Below, in pieces: positions 13,643 to 14,655 of a DNA stretch of 14,655 nt. The notes below the pieces were generated by a model. The model had not been told where the DNA came from. It searched no databases and worked only from the letters and a program-made list of their open reading frames with translations. The translations under genes and the position numbers were made by a program. Origin of the DNA: CAVPGH01 sp046726955. GTDB lineage: Bacteria; Acidobacteriota; Vicinamibacteria; Fen-336. Each line of letters begins with the position of its first letter. Position 1 is the first letter of the stretch. The stretch covers positions 1 through 14,655 of the forward strand of contig JBKPBQ010000173.1 in NCBI GenBank assembly GCA_046726955.1, given 5' to 3'.

Positions 13643-14655
13643 CTAGTCCTTCCTCCCCGTGACGAAGGCGGCCCCACCCGCCGTGACCTCGACCGGCTCC
13701 TGGGCCTTCTTGCCGTCGGGCCAGGTGAAGGAGACGACGTGCGTCCCCGCCGCCACCGCCTTGTTGAGGATCGGCGGGTAATCCACGAACGTGCCGTCGA
13801 TCGCGACCTGGCAGTTGTCGGGGAGGGCGCGGATGTTGAGCTTGCCCAGCCCCGGGGCCTGCAGCGCAGCCTCCTCGCCGCCCGTGACGCTCACCGACAG
13901 CTCGGTCTTGAGGAAGACGACTGGCGAGACGAGCGTCACGGTCTGCCGCCCGCCGGGAAGGCTCACCCGCGGCGAGAGCTGGTCCTTGGCGAGCACCCGC
14001 CCCTTCCACATGACGTCGATCGGGTAGGCGGACGCGATCGCGAGCGCGCCCTGCGGGCCCGCCGGCTCCAGCTTCAGGAAGAGATCCGCCGGTGTCTTGC
14101 CCGGCTGCAGACGGAGATCCTGCGTGACGTGGCCCTCGAGCGCGACGCTCAGCCGGTGCTCCGTCGCGGGGTCGAACGTGAGCTCGATCGGCGTCGTGGT
14201 GCCGAGCTTCTCCCCGTCGAGCGTGACGGTCGCTCCCGGCGGGTCGGTCTTCAGGGGCAGCGTGGTGGCCGCGGCGAGGAGGGCGACGGACACCGCCTCG
14301 CCCGGGCCGAGCGGCAGCTTGACGATCCGCTTCTCGTCGCGCTGGCCGTCCTTGTGGAAGGTGAGGACGACCTGCGGGGGAACCGGAGGCGCGACCACGA
14401 TCTCGCCGTTCGTCACGACGCCCGTCTCCTCGCCGTCGAGAAGGACGGTCGCGCCCATGGGCTGCGAGCGGACGGGGATCCGCGCCTCCACGGGCAAGGC
14501 CGGCGCGGTCTTGCGCAGCGCGACCGTGCCCAGCACGACCGCAGCCACGATGGCCAAGGGGCCGCCGACCAGGAGCGGCGTGCGCGAGGCGCGCCGCTTC
14601 GCGCCCCCGTCCGCATCGGGGAGGACGACCGTCGGCTGAAGCAGCGTCTCCGGCT
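13643..14655 (-). CDS. Membrane-anchored PEGA-repeat protein, 5' end outside window (possible receptor kinase C-terminus)
   Basis: The frame is open to the right edge, so the N-terminus is missing; 337 codons are visible. In order: a short cytoplasmic piece (ETLLQPTVVLPDADGG then basic KRRASR), one transmembrane helix (PLLVGGPLAIVAAVVLGTVA), then an extracytoplasmic region of three to four PEGA modules, e.g. RSQPMGATVLLDGEETG, KTDPPGATVTLDGEKLGTTT and ALPDNCQVAIDGTFVDYPP. The basic residues before the helix predict the N-terminus inside and PEGA modules outside. Bacterial Ser/Thr kinases often have this layout (kinase, juxtamembrane, TM, repeats), and a downstream FHA gene in the same operon fits, but no kinase residue is visible. 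An FHA or zinc-ribbon N-terminal domain is equally possible. TTG 14557 would be a start only if the upstream in-frame coding sequence were ignored. It ends two bases before the TPR/NHL gene. Confidence 0.88.
   Translation of the reverse strand, partial: PETLLQPTVVLPDADGGAKRRASRTPLLVGGPLAIVAAVVLGTVALRKTAPALPVEARIPVRSQPMGATVLLDGEETGVVTNGEIVVAPPVPPQVVLTFHKDGQRDEKRIVKLPLGPGEAVSVALLAAATTLPLKTDPPGATVTLDGEKLGTTTPIELTFDPATEHRLSVALEGHVTQDLRLQPGKTPADLFLKLEPAGPQGALAIASAYPIDVMWKGRVLAKDQLSPRVSLPGGRQTVTLVSPVVFLKTELSVSVTGGEEAALQAPGLGKLNIRALPDNCQVAIDGTFVDYPPILNKAVAAGTHVVSFTWPDGKKAQEPVEVTAGGAAFVTGRKD

Overview
The window is a densely packed, very GC-rich (about 70% by eye) bacterial stretch with thirteen genes, almost no intergenic DNA, strong G/C preference at third codon positions, and many 1-20 nt gaps or stop/start overlaps. 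Its mix of families (PEGA, TPR, NHL and PDZ envelope proteins, an FHA protein, an MFS_3 exporter, a large SSS-type Na+/solute symporter, an exported SurE, and a GspE-N protein without an ATPase domain) fits Acidobacteriota best. Myxococcota or another high-GC soil lineage is possible. This is an inference from style, with no marker gene in view. I saw no rRNA, tRNA, CRISPR array, insertion sequence or phage gene.

Layout. (A) 5477 down to 1, minus strand: a probable six-gene operon. It encodes a c-di-GMP-binding (MshEN/GspE-N) protein, a 36-residue very basic peptide, an exported SurE nucleotidase, an MFS exporter, a small zinc-ribbon protein, and a polytopic GT-C-type glycosyltransferase that runs off the left edge. 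(B) 5478-5592: a short divergent promoter region with a good sigma-70-like promoter for the plus strand. (C) 5593-9618, plus strand: an EAL phosphodiesterase, a family-3 periplasmic solute-binding protein and an SSS-family symporter. (D) 14655 down to 9615, minus strand: an envelope/signalling operon. It encodes a membrane-anchored PEGA protein (probably the end of a receptor or Ser/Thr kinase starting outside the window), a secreted TPR plus beta-propeller protein, a secreted PEGA-PDZ-TPR protein and a small FHA protein.

How they may work together. The EAL enzyme (c-di-GMP breakdown) and the MshEN protein (c-di-GMP binding) are divergent neighbours sharing one promoter region, so the left half looks like a small c-di-GMP writer/reader locus. 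The right operon places three protein-interaction scaffolds outside the cytoplasmic membrane and a phosphothreonine reader (FHA) inside, as expected of a phospho-signalling envelope complex.

The most unusual observations are: a GT-C protein carrying a second copy of its own N-terminal half at a constant 449-residue offset; three genes whose coding frames appear to begin at CTG; two 24-residue c-di-GMP motifs exactly five residues apart in a protein lacking the secretion ATPase; an unnamed basic microprotein in an ATGA overlap; and a CTAG tetranucleotide serving as the stop codon of two convergent genes.
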